DNA of 20,729 nt from Candidatus Bathyarchaeota archaeon (GCA_021158305.1 JAGGUU010000050.1:1-20729); one strand, 5' to 3'. Shown: positions 1 to 7,801, counted from the first letter of the stretch. The notes: generated by a model from the sequence alone, not told the origin. Numbers and translations are program-made.

Positions 1-414
1 AAAGTCTTCATAGTCTTCATTGATATTTACGTCTTGAATCATGATGGAAACCTCATAGATGCCTCGGCGTTAGCCGCATTAGCTGCGCTCACAAACACCA
101 AAATCTTCAAGTATGAGGTAAAAGATGGAGAAGTAGAGATAAAACCTGGATTTGAAGAACTGCCTCTTGTAAATTATCCAGTAGCAGTAACTCTTGCGGA
201 TATTGATGGAAAACTCATTGTGGATCCATGGCTAGACGAGGAAGAGGTTATGAACGCACGCTTAACAATAAGCTTTGATAAGGACGGAAAAATATGCGCT
301 ATGCAAAAGGGCGGAAGCGGAACATTATCTCCGCAACAAATAATTGAGGCCGTTAAAATAGCAAAGGAAAAAAGCGAAGAATTACGAAGTTTAGTGGTGA
401 AGAAGAATGGGTAA
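1..414 (+). CDS. rrp42: Exosome complex subunit Rrp42 (3' end of gene)
   Basis: C-terminal 137 residues of the archaeal exosome RNase PH-like subunit Rrp42. The reading frame is open from base 1, so the gene begins before the window. The visible segment has the family pattern: the FIDIYVLNHDGNLIDAS stretch, a run of Ala/Leu, the ITLADIDGK-like region (here VTLADIDGKLIVDP), and the late strand around GGSGTLSP. In this family Rrp42 is the non-catalytic partner of Rrp41 in the hexameric ring that degrades or tails RNA 3' ends in the cytoplasm. The stop codon overlaps the start of the eL43 gene, the usual archaeal linkage of the exosome operon to rpl37ae. Identification is firm; the N-terminus cannot be judged. 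Confidence 0.93.
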   Translation, partial: KVFIVFIDIYVLNHDGNLIDASALAALAALTNTKIFKYEVKDGEVEIKPGFEELPLVNYPVAVTLADIDGKLIVDPWLDEEEVMNARLTISFDKDGKICAMQKGGSGTLSPQQIIEAVKIAKEKSEELRSLVVKKNG

Positions 415-667
415 AAGAACTAAGAAGATCGGCCCAGCTGGAGGGCTTGGAGCAAGATACGGCGTGAGTGTAAGGAGAAGATATATTGAGATCGTAACGA
501 CCCTTAAAAGGAAACATCGATGTCCACAATGCGGCTCAAACACCGTTCGAAGGGAAAGCGCCGGAATATGGCTTTGCAGAAAATGCGGATTCAAATTCAC
601 AGGTGGAGCTTATCAGCCTAGAACAAAGTTAGGGATAACAGCTGAGCGAACTGCAAGAAGCCGATAA
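407..667 (+). CDS. rpl37ae: Large ribosomal subunit protein eL43 (L37Ae)
   Basis: An 86-residue zinc-ribbon ribosomal protein of the 50S subunit. The four zinc ligands are visible as C39-x2-C42 and C57-x2-C60. The basic N-terminus (GKRTKKIGPAGGLGARYG) is characteristic of the family and contacts rRNA. The ATG lies inside the last codons of rrp42, an 8-nt overlap that suggests translational coupling. In many archaea the short RNA polymerase subunit gene rpoP follows directly, but here only 18 nt separate this stop from the Brix gene, so rpoP is not at this place. Length is normal for the family. Confidence 0.95.
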   Translation: MGKRTKKIGPAGGLGARYGVSVRRRYIEIVTTLKRKHRCPQCGSNTVRRESAGIWLCRKCGFKFTGGAYQPRTKLGITAERTARSR

Positions 668-685
668 ATCTTCTGGTTTTATGAA

Positions 686-1234
686 ATGATCATGATAACC
701 ACTTCTCGACGCCCTACAAAATCCATGAGAACCTTATGTAAAGATTTAGTGGCCATGTTACCCTCTCTAAAAAAGGTAAATAGGGGGAAGATGGGTTTTC
801 GTGCCATGCTGGAGAAAGCGGTTGAAATAGGCGCGGAAAAAGTGATCATCATTGACCGATGGAAGGGTCGTCCAGGAAGGATAAGGCTATTTGAAGTAGG
901 AGAAAAAATAATTCAGATTCCCCCGCAAATATATGTTCGCGGCGTAAAACTTAGAAGAGAATTCAAAATCAAAGAAGTGAATATTCCCCGTACAGTATTT
1001 ATAGAAGAGTCAAAAGACGAGAATGATGAGATTATAAAGATACGCGAAGCTTTCTCAAAATTCTTCAACCTTCCAAAAGTGAAAATAAATGAGGAAAATA
1101 AGACACAGAGCTTCACTCTTATGCGTTTCTCAATGGATCATGAAAATTTAATACGAGTCTCCTTCTACTTGATGCCGAGAAAAATCGAAGTTGGTCCGCG
1201 TATTAGAATCTCACATGCTGTGTGGGATATTTGA
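686..1234 (+). CDS. Brix domain ribosome biogenesis protein
   Basis: A 182-residue single-domain archaeal Brix/Imp4-like protein, thought to assist rRNA folding during ribosome assembly. The start of the domain shows the typical TSRRPTKSMRTLCKDL stretch, followed by a GAEKVIIIDRWKGRPGRIRLFEV-like segment (positions about 52-72) and a C-terminal GPRIRISHAVW that closes the domain. Position between rpl37ae and pcc1 is the conserved archaeal order. ATG codons at 686 and 692 are both possible, differing by two residues. The end overlaps the GTG start used here for pcc1 by 13 nt, or by 4 nt if pcc1 begins at the TTG that overlaps this stop. Confidence 0.88.
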   Translation: MIMITTSRRPTKSMRTLCKDLVAMLPSLKKVNRGKMGFRAMLEKAVEIGAEKVIIIDRWKGRPGRIRLFEVGEKIIQIPPQIYVRGVKLRREFKIKEVNIPRTVFIEESKDENDEIIKIREAFSKFFNLPKVKINEENKTQSFTLMRFSMDHENLIRVSFYLMPRKIEVGPRIRISHAVWDI

Positions 1235-1500
1235 GAAGCAAGTGTTCAGCTATCATAAAGCTGGAATTCCCGTCGATTAGAGAAGCACAGATATTTTTTG
1301 AAGCCTTGAAGCCAGAAACGATGTCTCCCGCGACGCCGCGCTCTCATGTTCAAATAGAACGGAGAAACTCGCTTTTACTTCTTCTCTTCGAAGCAAATGA
1401 TACAACTGCCCTTAGAGCTTCATTGAATTCATACCTAAGCTGGCTTCATTTACTGAAAAGCATTATAGAGACTTTAGAGAAAGAAGATAATAGAGACTAA
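1222..1500 (+). CDS. pcc1: KEOPS complex subunit Pcc1
   Basis: A small protein (92 residues from GTG 1222, or 89 from TTG 1231, which overlaps the Brix stop as TTGA). It fits the Pcc1/CTAG family: a KLEFPS.REAQIFFEALKPE start, a central basic strand (HVQIERRNSLLLLLFEA), then ATDTTALRAS-like DTTALRASLNSYLSWLHLL helix. Pcc1 dimerises within the KEOPS complex with Kae1, Bud32 and Cgi121, which makes the t6A37 modification of tRNAs. Its place directly after Brix is conserved in archaea. In many euryarchaea prefoldin beta follows; here a 69-nt gap and RNase P component 4 follow instead. The TTG start would give a tighter coupling and is equally plausible. Confidence 0.82.
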   Translation: MGYLRSKCSAIIKLEFPSIREAQIFFEALKPETMSPATPRSHVQIERRNSLLLLLFEANDTTALRASLNSYLSWLHLLKSIIETLEKEDNRD

Positions 1501-1581
1501 CAGGCCTAAACTTTTCAATGTGATATTAATTAGGGAAATAAGGAAAGGTTTAGTATTCACGCTAAAAAGTTGAGACTCAGG

Positions 1582-1893
1582 ATGGACAGAAATAGCCGGA
1601 GAATAGCTTACGAACGCATTTACACACTATTCGCTCTCGCTAGGCAGACAATACACGAAAAGCCGGATCTTGCTGAGAGATATGTAGATATTGCCAGGAA
1701 GATCGCTATGAAAACACGTATTCATTTACCTAAGGAACTTCGGTTGCTAATTTGTAGGAAATGCAAAAGATTTATCTTCCCCGGAGTTAGTTGTCGAGTG
1801 CGTATTCAACCTCGAAGAGAACCACATGTTACAATTACATGTCTACATTGTGGTCACCATATGAGAATACCTATTAAGGGGAGAAAGAAATGA
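1582..1893 (+). CDS. rnp4: RNase P protein component 4 (Rpp21/Rpr2)
   Basis: A protein of about 103 residues matching archaeal Rpp21, a zinc-binding subunit of the RNase P ribonucleoprotein that trims tRNA 5' leaders. The first half is helical (YERIYTLFALARQTI, then LAERYVDIARKIAMKTRIHLP, a strongly conserved family stretch). The second half carries the zinc ribbon: C-x2-C in ICRKCKRF and C-x2-C in CLHCGHH. I chose ATG 1582; a TTG at 1570 in the same frame would add four residues. Neither has a well-spaced Shine-Dalgarno site. The stop overlaps the next ATG as ATGA, so it is coupled to the YhbY-like gene. Confidence 0.9.
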   Translation: MDRNSRRIAYERIYTLFALARQTIHEKPDLAERYVDIARKIAMKTRIHLPKELRLLICRKCKRFIFPGVSCRVRIQPRREPHVTITCLHCGHHMRIPIKGRKK

Positions 1894-2165
1894 GAAAAAT
1901 GGAAAGAAAATCTCGCAAAGACCTTACCACTATAAGGATCGGAAAGAGAGGAATTACATCTTCACTTATAGAAGAGACCTCTAAGAATCTTAAGAAAACA
2001 GGAATCGTGAAAGTGAGAATATTAAAAACGGGCTTTAAAGGCCGCACTACTAAGGAGATAGCCGAAAAAATCGCTGAAGCTACTGATTCAAATATAGTTA
2101 GGATAATCGGGCATACTTTCACATTACGTAAAGCAAAAAGGTCCGAAAAAGATAGATATTTATAA
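1890..2165 (+). CDS. YhbY/CRM-domain RNA-binding protein
   Basis: A 91-residue single CRM-domain protein. The hallmark GxxG loop is seen in the segment IGKRGITSSLIEE (residues about 17-29), followed by the helix of the domain and the strand KVRILKTGF. The family binds the large ribosomal subunit precursor in bacteria (YhbY) and is the building block of plant chloroplast splicing factors; in archaea it commonly sits next to RNase P component 4 and eS19, as here. It starts at an ATG overlapping the preceding TGA by four bases. Function in archaea is inferred from the family, presumably ribosome assembly. Confidence 0.85.
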   Translation: MRKMERKSRKDLTTIRIGKRGITSSLIEETSKNLKKTGIVKVRILKTGFKGRTTKEIAEKIAEATDSNIVRIIGHTFTLRKAKRSEKDRYL

Positions 2166-2217
2166 GACACCCTGCAGAATACTCAAGGTAAAATCTTTAG
2201 ATAAGGGAAGAAAGAAA

Positions 2218-2673
2218 ATGCCGACACCATACGATGTTCCAGCGTCACTATTAATTGAAAGACTAGCTAAGTATCTCAAGGATAACGTGGAGACCGTCAA
2301 GCCTCCAAGCTGGGCTCCATACGTAAAGACCGGAGTATGTAAAGAAAGAGCTCCTGACAATCCGGACTGGTGGTACATACGTTGCGCTTCTATATTGAGA
2401 AAGATCTACTTGAAGGGGCCGATAGGCGTACAGCGTCTCAGATCCGAATATGGTGACCGAAAAGATAGAGGCGTTAGACCAGAGCATACAATGAAAGGAA
2501 GCGGAGCAATCATTAGAAATGCTCTTCAGCAACTTGAAGCCGCTGGGCTTGTGAAGACAATCGATAAAGAAGGAAGGGCGATAACCCCGAAAGGTCAAAA
2601 GATATTAGACATCCTATCCACAGAAATAAAACGGGAGCTCGAGAAAAAAATCCCCGAACTGAAGATATACTAG
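2218..2673 (+). CDS. rps19e: Small ribosomal subunit protein eS19
   Basis: A 151-residue 30S subunit protein specific to archaea and eukaryotes. Family-defining segments are VPASLLIERLAKYLKDN near the start, KPPSWAPYVKTG, the PDWWYIRCASILRKIYLKG block (about residues 49-67), GVQRLRSEYGDRKDRG, and a winged-helix end AAGLVKTIDKEGRAITPKG. A purine-rich ribosome binding stretch (GGGAAGAAAG) lies just before the ATG. A 52-nt gap separates it from the YhbY-like gene; PDCD5 begins 14 nt after the stop. Full length. Confidence 0.95.
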   Translation: MPTPYDVPASLLIERLAKYLKDNVETVKPPSWAPYVKTGVCKERAPDNPDWWYIRCASILRKIYLKGPIGVQRLRSEYGDRKDRGVRPEHTMKGSGAIIRNALQQLEAAGLVKTIDKEGRAITPKGQKILDILSTEIKRELEKKIPELKIY

Positions 2674-2687
2674 CACAGGTGAAAAAG

Positions 2688-3020
2688 ATGAGCGAAGATG
2701 CTGAACTTGAGGCCTTACGGAAAAGGAAGCTTATGGAGCTGCAACGGCAACTAATTCAGGAACAACAGAAAGCTGAAGCTCAGAGGCGACTTGAGGCGCA
2801 GAAACAAATCCTGCTACGTAGAATACTTACTTCAAAAGCGAGGCAAAGACTTGCAAATCTGAGAATGATCAAACCTGAATTCGCCTCGCAGCTTGAGATG
2901 CAGTTAATTCAGATAGCCCAGCAAGGAAGGATAAACATTCCTATTACCGACGATCAGCTTAAGGAGCTCCTAAGCAAGCTTCAAAGCGTCAGACGTGATA
3001 TTCGGATAAGGAGAGTATAG
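2688..3020 (+). CDS. DNA-binding protein of the PDCD5/TFAR19 family
   Basis: A 110-residue helical protein of the archaeal/eukaryotic PDCD5 family. Seen are the charged N-terminal helix (ELEALRKRKLMELQRQ), the RRILTSKARQRLANLRMIKPEFA core and the LKELLSKLQSVRRDIRI end, all typical. I chose ATG 2688 because the in-frame GTG at 2679 is part of the ribosome binding motif AGGTGA, which lies at proper spacing before 2688. The family binds nucleic acid or chaperonin-related partners; its archaeal role is not settled. It sits in its usual place between eS19 and eL39. Confidence 0.9.
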   Translation: MSEDAELEALRKRKLMELQRQLIQEQQKAEAQRRLEAQKQILLRRILTSKARQRLANLRMIKPEFASQLEMQLIQIAQQGRINIPITDDQLKELLSKLQSVRRDIRIRRV

Positions 3021-3025
3021 GGATT

Positions 3026-3181
3026 ATGGCGAGACATAAACCTACAGCAAAAAAGAGGAGGTTAATATCAGCTAGAGATGATGCTCAGCCTGTTCCCGCA
3101 TGGGTTATTGCAAAAACTAAAGGTAAAGTTAGAATAAACTTGGGAAGACGTCATTGGCGACGAAATAAATTGAAGCCTTGA
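3026..3181 (+). CDS. rpl39e: Large ribosomal subunit protein eL39
   Basis: A 51-residue, very basic protein. The translation begins MARHKPTAKKRRLISA and continues with the family hallmark PVPAWVIAKT and a C-terminal GRRHWRRNKLKP, which together identify eL39. The protein lines the exit tunnel of the 50S subunit and is almost wholly extended. It starts 5 nt after the PDCD5 stop and ends 10 nt before eL31, so the three genes are probably on one transcript. Its short length makes it easy to overlook, but it is complete. Confidence 0.95.
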   Translation: MARHKPTAKKRRLISARDDAQPVPAWVIAKTKGKVRINLGRRHWRRNKLKP

Positions 3182-3191
3182 GGAATAGCAT

Positions 3192-3515
3192 ATGAGCCGA
3201 GCTGAGACTGATAATAGGAATGAATCAGTAGAAGAAAGAGAGGAAGAAAAAATAGTTGAGGAAAGGATATACACTGTTCCCCTTAGCAGAGCGTGGATCG
3301 GCCCTCGGAACAAAAGAGCGCCTCGAGCAATACGGATACTTCGAAGATTTATTCTTCGGCACATGAAAACTGATGAAGAATCCATAAAAATCACTAATGA
3401 AGTGAATGAACGCATATGGAGCAGAGGCATAGAGAAACCTCCCCGCAAGATAAGAATCCGCGCGACTAAAAATGATGAAGGAATAGTTACTGTTCATCTC
3501 GCGGAAGGGGAGTAG
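3192..3515 (+). CDS. rpl31e: Large ribosomal subunit protein eL31
   Basis: A 107-residue 50S protein located near the tunnel exit. After an acidic N-terminal extension of about 24 residues (rich in Glu) the conserved domain begins at ERIYTVPLSRAWIGPRNKRAPRA, continues through the RFILRHMK helix and ends with KIRIRATKNDEGIVTVHLAEG. Most archaeal eL31 proteins are about 80-95 residues, so the acidic extension is slightly long but not unusual. A TGAGGA motif about 7 nt before the ATG supports this start. The stop is followed after 3 nt by the TTG start of aIF6. Confidence 0.92.
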   Translation: MSRAETDNRNESVEEREEEKIVEERIYTVPLSRAWIGPRNKRAPRAIRILRRFILRHMKTDEESIKITNEVNERIWSRGIEKPPRKIRIRATKNDEGIVTVHLAEGE

Positions 3516-3518
3516 CCT

Positions 3519-4196
3519 TTGCCGATCTATCGGCTTGACACGTTTGGAAGCGCAAGTATAGGCGTTTATATCCGAGCAACTGAAAAATTCATCATAGTCC
3601 CTAAACAAGCCCCACAAACCAAAATCAAAAAGATCAAGGAATGGTTTAAGACCAAAGTTTTAGAGACCAATATTGGAGGATCCGTTCTGATAGGGTCCCT
3701 TGTCTGTGCAAACTCTAACGGAATAATTCTTCCAAGATTCGTATGGGATGAGGAGGTTCAAGTATTAAAATCTCTTAAAGACGTCAATATTACAGTAATG
3801 GATACGAAGCGAACAGCGTATGGAAATCTAGTTCTGGCTAACGATTACGGCGCGATAGTGGATCCTAGGCTTAATAGGAGGGACATAAAAGTAATCTCCG
3901 ATACTCTAGGGGTAGAAGCTGTTCCAGGAGAAATAGCGGGACTACCATATGTGGGGGCACTTACAGTTGCGACTAATAAGGGAGTAATGGCGCATCCTCT
4001 CATAAAGCAAGAGGAAGAGAAATTACTGAGGGATATATTAAAGGTACATGTTGGTGTCGGGACAGTAAATTGCGGCATACCTTATATAGGAACCGGACTG
4101 ATAGGAAATAGTAAAGTTGCAGTTGCTGGTTCCTTAACAACCGGGCCTGAACTTTTCATGATAGAACAAGCTTTGGGTGTAAGTGAAGATGAGTGA
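3519..4196 (+). CDS. eif6: Translation initiation factor 6 (aIF6)
   Basis: A 225-residue anti-association factor that binds the 50S subunit and blocks joining with 30S. The pentein fold repeats are visible as recurring GxPxxG / xNxxG turns: NSNGIILP, NDYGAIVDP, TNKGVMAHP and GNSKVAVAG, with PGEIAGLPYVGAL in between. It uses a TTG start: the frame is closed by stops just upstream, the first codons encode PIYRLDTFGS as in relatives, and a GGGGAG ribosome binding site lies 7 nt before. The end overlaps the eL20/LX gene by 8 nt. The eL31-aIF6-LX order is standard in archaea. Confidence 0.95.
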   Translation: MPIYRLDTFGSASIGVYIRATEKFIIVPKQAPQTKIKKIKEWFKTKVLETNIGGSVLIGSLVCANSNGIILPRFVWDEEVQVLKSLKDVNITVMDTKRTAYGNLVLANDYGAIVDPRLNRRDIKVISDTLGVEAVPGEIAGLPYVGALTVATNKGVMAHPLIKQEEEKLLRDILKVHVGVGTVNCGIPYIGTGLIGNSKVAVAGSLTTGPELFMIEQALGVSEDE

Positions 4197-4392
4197 AGTA
4201 AAAACGTATCGAATAACCGGATGGATAAATAAGCCGAATTTCAAGAACAGATTTCGAAAGGAGCTTAGAGCAATTAAGCCGGAACATGCTCTAGAAGAGC
4301 TATATAAGCTGTTTGGAAGCAAGCATAGAGTGAAAAGATTTCAGATAAAAATAGAGAGTATTGAAGAAGTCTCCAGCGAAGAGACAGAATAA
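4189..4392 (+). CDS. rpl18a: Large ribosomal subunit protein eL20/LX (L18Ae)
   Basis: A 67-residue protein of the archaeal LX family, half-length homologue of eukaryotic eL20. The motif YRITGWINKPN near the start, FRKELRAIKPEHALEELYKLFGSKH in the middle and the KRFQIKIESIEEV strand are diagnostic. ATG 4189 is preferred over an in-frame GTG at 4183, because the shorter form matches the family start and both lie inside the aIF6 end. It is followed by prefoldin alpha after 22 nt. Confidence 0.92.
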   Translation: MSEVKTYRITGWINKPNFKNRFRKELRAIKPEHALEELYKLFGSKHRVKRFQIKIESIEEVSSEETE

Positions 4393-4414
4393 GGAGAATA
4401 TTGGAGGGAGAAAA

Positions 4415-4849
4415 ATGTCAAGTAGCGAAGAAGAGATTAGAAGGTTAATAGTGGAGTTAAGGGTGCTAGAGAACACCGCTGAAGCTATACAGTCAAGAAT
4501 GAACCTCATCAATGCCATGTTCGCCGAATTAAATCTTGCGAAGGAAACTCTTGAAGGAATAGGAAAAGAGAAGGTAGATGCTCCTGTCTTCGTACCAATC
4601 GGCGGCGGATCATACATTAAAGCAAAACTTGCAGACATTGATAAAGTCGTTTACGGTATTGGTGCTGGAGTATCTGTAGAGAAATCTCTAGAGGAAGCAA
4701 AGAAAGGAGTTGAGGAACGTGTATCCGAGCTTGAAAAGACGAGAAAAACACTGGAGCAACAGCTATCGCAAGTTATGAGCAGAATCCAAGAGAATCGAGA
4801 AAGGCTACAAAGATTGACCTCTGAGCTAAGAAAAGAAGAGAGAACCTAA
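4415..4849 (+). CDS. pfdA: Prefoldin subunit alpha
   Basis: A 144-residue subunit of the hexameric prefoldin chaperone, which captures unfolded proteins and delivers them to the thermosome. The predicted shape is a coiled-coil hairpin: helix about residues 4-50 (EEEIRRLIVELRVLENTAEAI), a beta-hairpin core with APVFVPIGGGSYIKAKL, then a second helix rich in Glu/Lys/Arg to the end. I start at ATG 4415, preceded by a strong GGAGGGAG site; longer versions would run into the LX gene. The beta partner is not in this window. FtsY follows after 2 nt, a conserved archaeal arrangement. Confidence 0.92.
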   Translation: MSSSEEEIRRLIVELRVLENTAEAIQSRMNLINAMFAELNLAKETLEGIGKEKVDAPVFVPIGGGSYIKAKLADIDKVVYGIGAGVSVEKSLEEAKKGVEERVSELEKTRKTLEQQLSQVMSRIQENRERLQRLTSELRKEERT

Positions 4850-4851
4850 GA

Positions 4852-5775
4852 ATGTTTGAAAAACTTCAGGAAAGCTTTACAAGATTTGTGAGAAAAATCA
4901 CCGAGGTTGATCTTAAACCGGAGAGCCTAGAACCACTCATTTGGGACTTTAAGATATCTCTTATCGAGAATGATGTAGCAGTTATAGTTGCTGATCACAT
5001 ATGCGATGAGATTAAGAAGCGTCTGAGCGGATTAAGAGTAAAACGTTTAGCTGATCGCAGAAAAATCATCAGAGATACAATGGTGAACATTCTATTAGAG
5101 ATACTTGAGCCGCCTGAAAAAATAGACCTAATTAAGATTGTGGAGAGAAAACGTCATTTGAGAAAACCATGCGTTATAGTATTTGTTGGAATAAATGGAA
5201 CCGGAAAAACGACAACGATCGCCAAGCTCGCGCATCTCCTACGCATTAGAGGCTATTCGGTTGTATTGGCATGTAGTGATACTTTTCGGGCAGGATCAAT
5301 CGAGCAGCTTTCCACTCATGCTCAACGCTTGGGAGTCCCCATCATAAAGCACCAGTACGGCTCCGATGCGGCTGCCGTAGCCTACGATGCCATCCAATAT
5401 GCAAAAGCTAGAGGAATAAATGTTGTTCTTATTGATACTGCTGGAAGAATGCAGACTGACAAGAACCTCTTGTTAGAGATGGAGAAGATTATTCGAGTGT
5501 CTAGTCCAGACTTAGTAATATTCGTGGGCGACAGCCTCTCCGGAAACGATGCTGTGCTCCAAGCTGAAGAATTTAGTAAAGCTATACGCATAGACTGCTC
5601 AATACTTACTAAGATGGATGCAGATGCAAAGGGAGGAGCAGCCATATCTATTACATATGTTACGAAGAAGCCAATACTATATGTAGGAACGGGACAGGAA
5701 TACACTGATCTTGAACTTTTTGATCCGAATATAGTGATCAATCGTATTCTAGGAGAGAATAAAAAAGAAAAATAG
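4852..5775 (+). CDS. ftsY: Signal recognition particle receptor FtsY
   Basis: A 307-residue SRP-family GTPase that docks the SRP-ribosome complex at the membrane. The N domain (about 1-105) is helical. The G domain shows G1 GINGTGKT (113-120), the DTFRAGS motif (143-149), DTAGR (195-199), TKMDADAKGG (253-262) and the closing GTGQ (279-282). It lacks the long acidic A domain of bacterial FtsY, as is usual in archaea. It begins 2 nt after prefoldin alpha and ends the + strand cluster, converging with the M20 peptidase gene only 8 nt away. SRP54 is not in this window. Confidence 0.95.
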   Translation: MFEKLQESFTRFVRKITEVDLKPESLEPLIWDFKISLIENDVAVIVADHICDEIKKRLSGLRVKRLADRRKIIRDTMVNILLEILEPPEKIDLIKIVERKRHLRKPCVIVFVGINGTGKTTTIAKLAHLLRIRGYSVVLACSDTFRAGSIEQLSTHAQRLGVPIIKHQYGSDAAAVAYDAIQYAKARGINVVLIDTAGRMQTDKNLLLEMEKIIRVSSPDLVIFVGDSLSGNDAVLQAEEFSKAIRIDCSILTKMDADAKGGAAISITYVTKKPILYVGTGQEYTDLELFDPNIVINRILGENKKEK

Positions 5776-5783
5776 CTTTGCTT

Positions 5784-7145
5784 TCATTCTTCGTATGAGT
5801 TTATGAGCGCTACCATGTATTTTATCGACCTAATGTAATCCTTTAATCGAATATTTTCGTTTGGTGCGTGGATTCTTGATCCAGGATATCCAGCTCCCCC
5901 AGCGGAAACGACAGGAATCCCAAGCCAGTTTCTAATAACATATAGAGGTCCGGTTCCAGCCGCGGTTGGCCAAATAACAGGCTTTAAGCCATAAATCCTT
6001 TTCGCAGTTTTCACTACGCGAGTTACGAAGGGATCATTCACAGGAGTCTTGGCAGCCTCATAAGCGCTATGCTTTATAACTGTTACATCCTCGAATCCGT
6101 TCTCCTTTAGATAGGTCTTAAGCTTTCTAAAGAGTAAATTCGGTTTCTGAGCTACGACGAGTCTGAAGTCTACTCTTGCAAAGGCTTCGGAGGGCAGAAC
6201 AGTCTTCGTTCCAGACCCTGTATATCCAGAGAAGAATCCAGAGATATTACATGTAGGAGAGAAGAGGAGAGTTTTCAAGCTTTCAACGCCTGTAACTCCT
6301 AAGAGATACTCCTTTAGCCCAAGCTCTTTCTTATCAGCCTCTTCATCGAAAGGAGCCTCCTTTAAAAGACGCATATCCTCTTCATCTGGAGGAACAACAT
6401 CATCGTACCATCCCGGAATCTTGATCTTCTCGTCAGGTCCCTTAAGCATCGAAAGCATCCATACTAGACGCCAAGCTGGATTGGGTACAAGAGGAGCTCT
6501 GGACGAATGCACATCAACTTTGGGCCCTCTTGTCCTAAATTCAACATAAAGTATACCCTTTGCCCCAAGCGTCACTATGGGTCTTCCCTCCATATCAACT
6601 CCCTCGCCCTCCCAAAGATATCCATCTGCCTTTAGTAGACTCGCATTTTCACGCACAAAATCCGGAAGATGAGGACTACCGCTTTCCTCTTCTCCTTCAA
6701 TGAGAAACTTAAGATTCACTGGGACATCGCCGTGAACCTCTAAGAAAGCTCTAACTGCTTCAAGTCTCGAGATCAGGTCGCCTTTATTATCTGAGGCTCC
6801 ACGCGCGTAGAGCTTTCCGTCCTTGATGACTGGATTAAAAGGCGGGGAATCCCATTCATCTAACGGGTCTGGAGGCTGTACGTCATAGTGATTATAGAAT
6901 CCTAAGCATTCTTTAGAGCTCCCGCTTCTGAGCTCCCCGAAGATTATAGGATTTCCATTCTTAATCTCGAATATTCTCACTTCTAATCCGATATCTTCCA
7001 TGATCTTCTCAAGAAGACTTACACATTCGTCGATTCCTCTTTTCTGAGATGAGACGCTTGGTTGCTGACATAGAATTCTTAAATCTTCGATAAAATGATC
7101 CGCATTTCGATCAATATATTTGAATAATCCATTTAGATGCCTCAT
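5784..7145 (-). CDS. M20-family metallopeptidase (CNDP-type dipeptidase/deacylase)
   Basis: A 453-residue zinc hydrolase of the M20/ArgE/DapE superfamily. Metal ligands are visible as H86 in FYNHYDVQPP, bridging D119 in ARGASDNKGD, the catalytic/ligand pair E152-E153 in EGEEESGS, and H426 in RIHAPNE. The dimerisation lid lies between about residues 200 and 320. The HYDVQPP form and the length resemble the carnosinase-like branch rather than DapE or ArgE, so a dipeptidase or aminoacylase role is likely; substrate is not determinable. It is monocistronic, with 149 nt before it to the leuD gene and its 3' end facing ftsY. No signal peptide, so cytoplasmic. Confidence 0.9.
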   Translation of the reverse strand: MRHLNGLFKYIDRNADHFIEDLRILCQQPSVSSQKRGIDECVSLLEKIMEDIGLEVRIFEIKNGNPIIFGELRSGSSKECLGFYNHYDVQPPDPLDEWDSPPFNPVIKDGKLYARGASDNKGDLISRLEAVRAFLEVHGDVPVNLKFLIEGEEESGSPHLPDFVRENASLLKADGYLWEGEGVDMEGRPIVTLGAKGILYVEFRTRGPKVDVHSSRAPLVPNPAWRLVWMLSMLKGPDEKIKIPGWYDDVVPPDEEDMRLLKEAPFDEEADKKELGLKEYLLGVTGVESLKTLLFSPTCNISGFFSGYTGSGTKTVLPSEAFARVDFRLVVAQKPNLLFRKLKTYLKENGFEDVTVIKHSAYEAAKTPVNDPFVTRVVKTAKRIYGLKPVIWPTAAGTGPLYVIRNWLGIPVVSAGGAGYPGSRIHAPNENIRLKDYIRSIKYMVALINSYEE

Positions 7146-7294
7146 AGGAAACCCCGGAGGAAAATATGTGAAGAAAACCTAAAATGTTTTAAGGATTGTG
7201 TGATGGATAACCTTTTATTCACAACGCTTATTCTGTTACTAAGAAAGAAACGAGACGTCGATTAATAGAAAATGAAGAAATCTGGTAACGTAGT

Positions 7295-7798
7295 TCACTG
7301 CCATGGTAACCTTCCATGCTTCTTCACGTATTTTACAAGGCCTCCCTCAAGCAATATTTCTTGAATCTCCGGAGGCAACGGCTTAACTCTATAAGTCTCT
7401 CTTTTCGTCGCATTTTTTACGTAGCCCTTCTGCATGTCAACCTCTAAAATGTCACCTTCTTCAATCTTATCAATATCAGCGCATTCTATCACTGGAAGCC
7501 CGATATTCACGGCATTTCTATAGAAAATCCTTGCAAAGGACTTGGCGATGACTGCTGATATTCCGAGATGCTTTAGAACCAGGGGAGCTTGCTCCCTGCT
7601 TGATCCGCATCCAAAGTTTTTACCCGCAACTATGAAGTCGCCTTTCTTAACCTTTTTAGAGAAGTCCGGCATAAGAGTCTCCATTGCATGCTTCGAGAGC
7701 TCATCCAGATCGGTTATGCTTAGCTTATATTTGCCAGCAATAATATAATCTGTGTTTACGTCGTCTCCGAACTTCCACACCTTTCCGGGTCCAAGCAT
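7295..7798 (-). CDS. leuD: 3-isopropylmalate/homoaconitate dehydratase small subunit
   Basis: A 167-residue swivel-domain subunit of an aconitase-family enzyme. Hallmarks: GDDVNTDYII near the start, the GKNFGCGSSREQAP block (about residues 59-72) that contributes substrate-binding Ser/Arg, and AKSFARIFYRNAVNIGLPV. The tetrapeptide following the NTDYII-AGK segment, thought in this family to influence whether isopropylmalate or homoaconitate is bound, reads YKLS (24-27), which does not match the forms I remember for either enzyme. ATG 7798 sits 3 nt after the leuC stop with a GGAGGG site, so the pair is one operon. Either leucine or lysine/2-oxosuberate-type pathways are possible; no leuA or leuB is in view. 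Confidence 0.88.
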   Translation of the reverse strand: MLGPGKVWKFGDDVNTDYIIAGKYKLSITDLDELSKHAMETLMPDFSKKVKKGDFIVAGKNFGCGSSREQAPLVLKHLGISAVIAKSFARIFYRNAVNIGLPVIECADIDKIEEGDILEVDMQKGYVKNATKRETYRVKPLPPEIQEILLEGGLVKYVKKHGRLPWQ

Positions 7799-7801
7799 TT
7801 A

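Noticed and set aside
391..600. Open frame on the - strand across rpl37ae
   Set aside because: Antisense to a firmly identified ribosomal protein; Pro/Leu-rich composition typical of a shadow frame.
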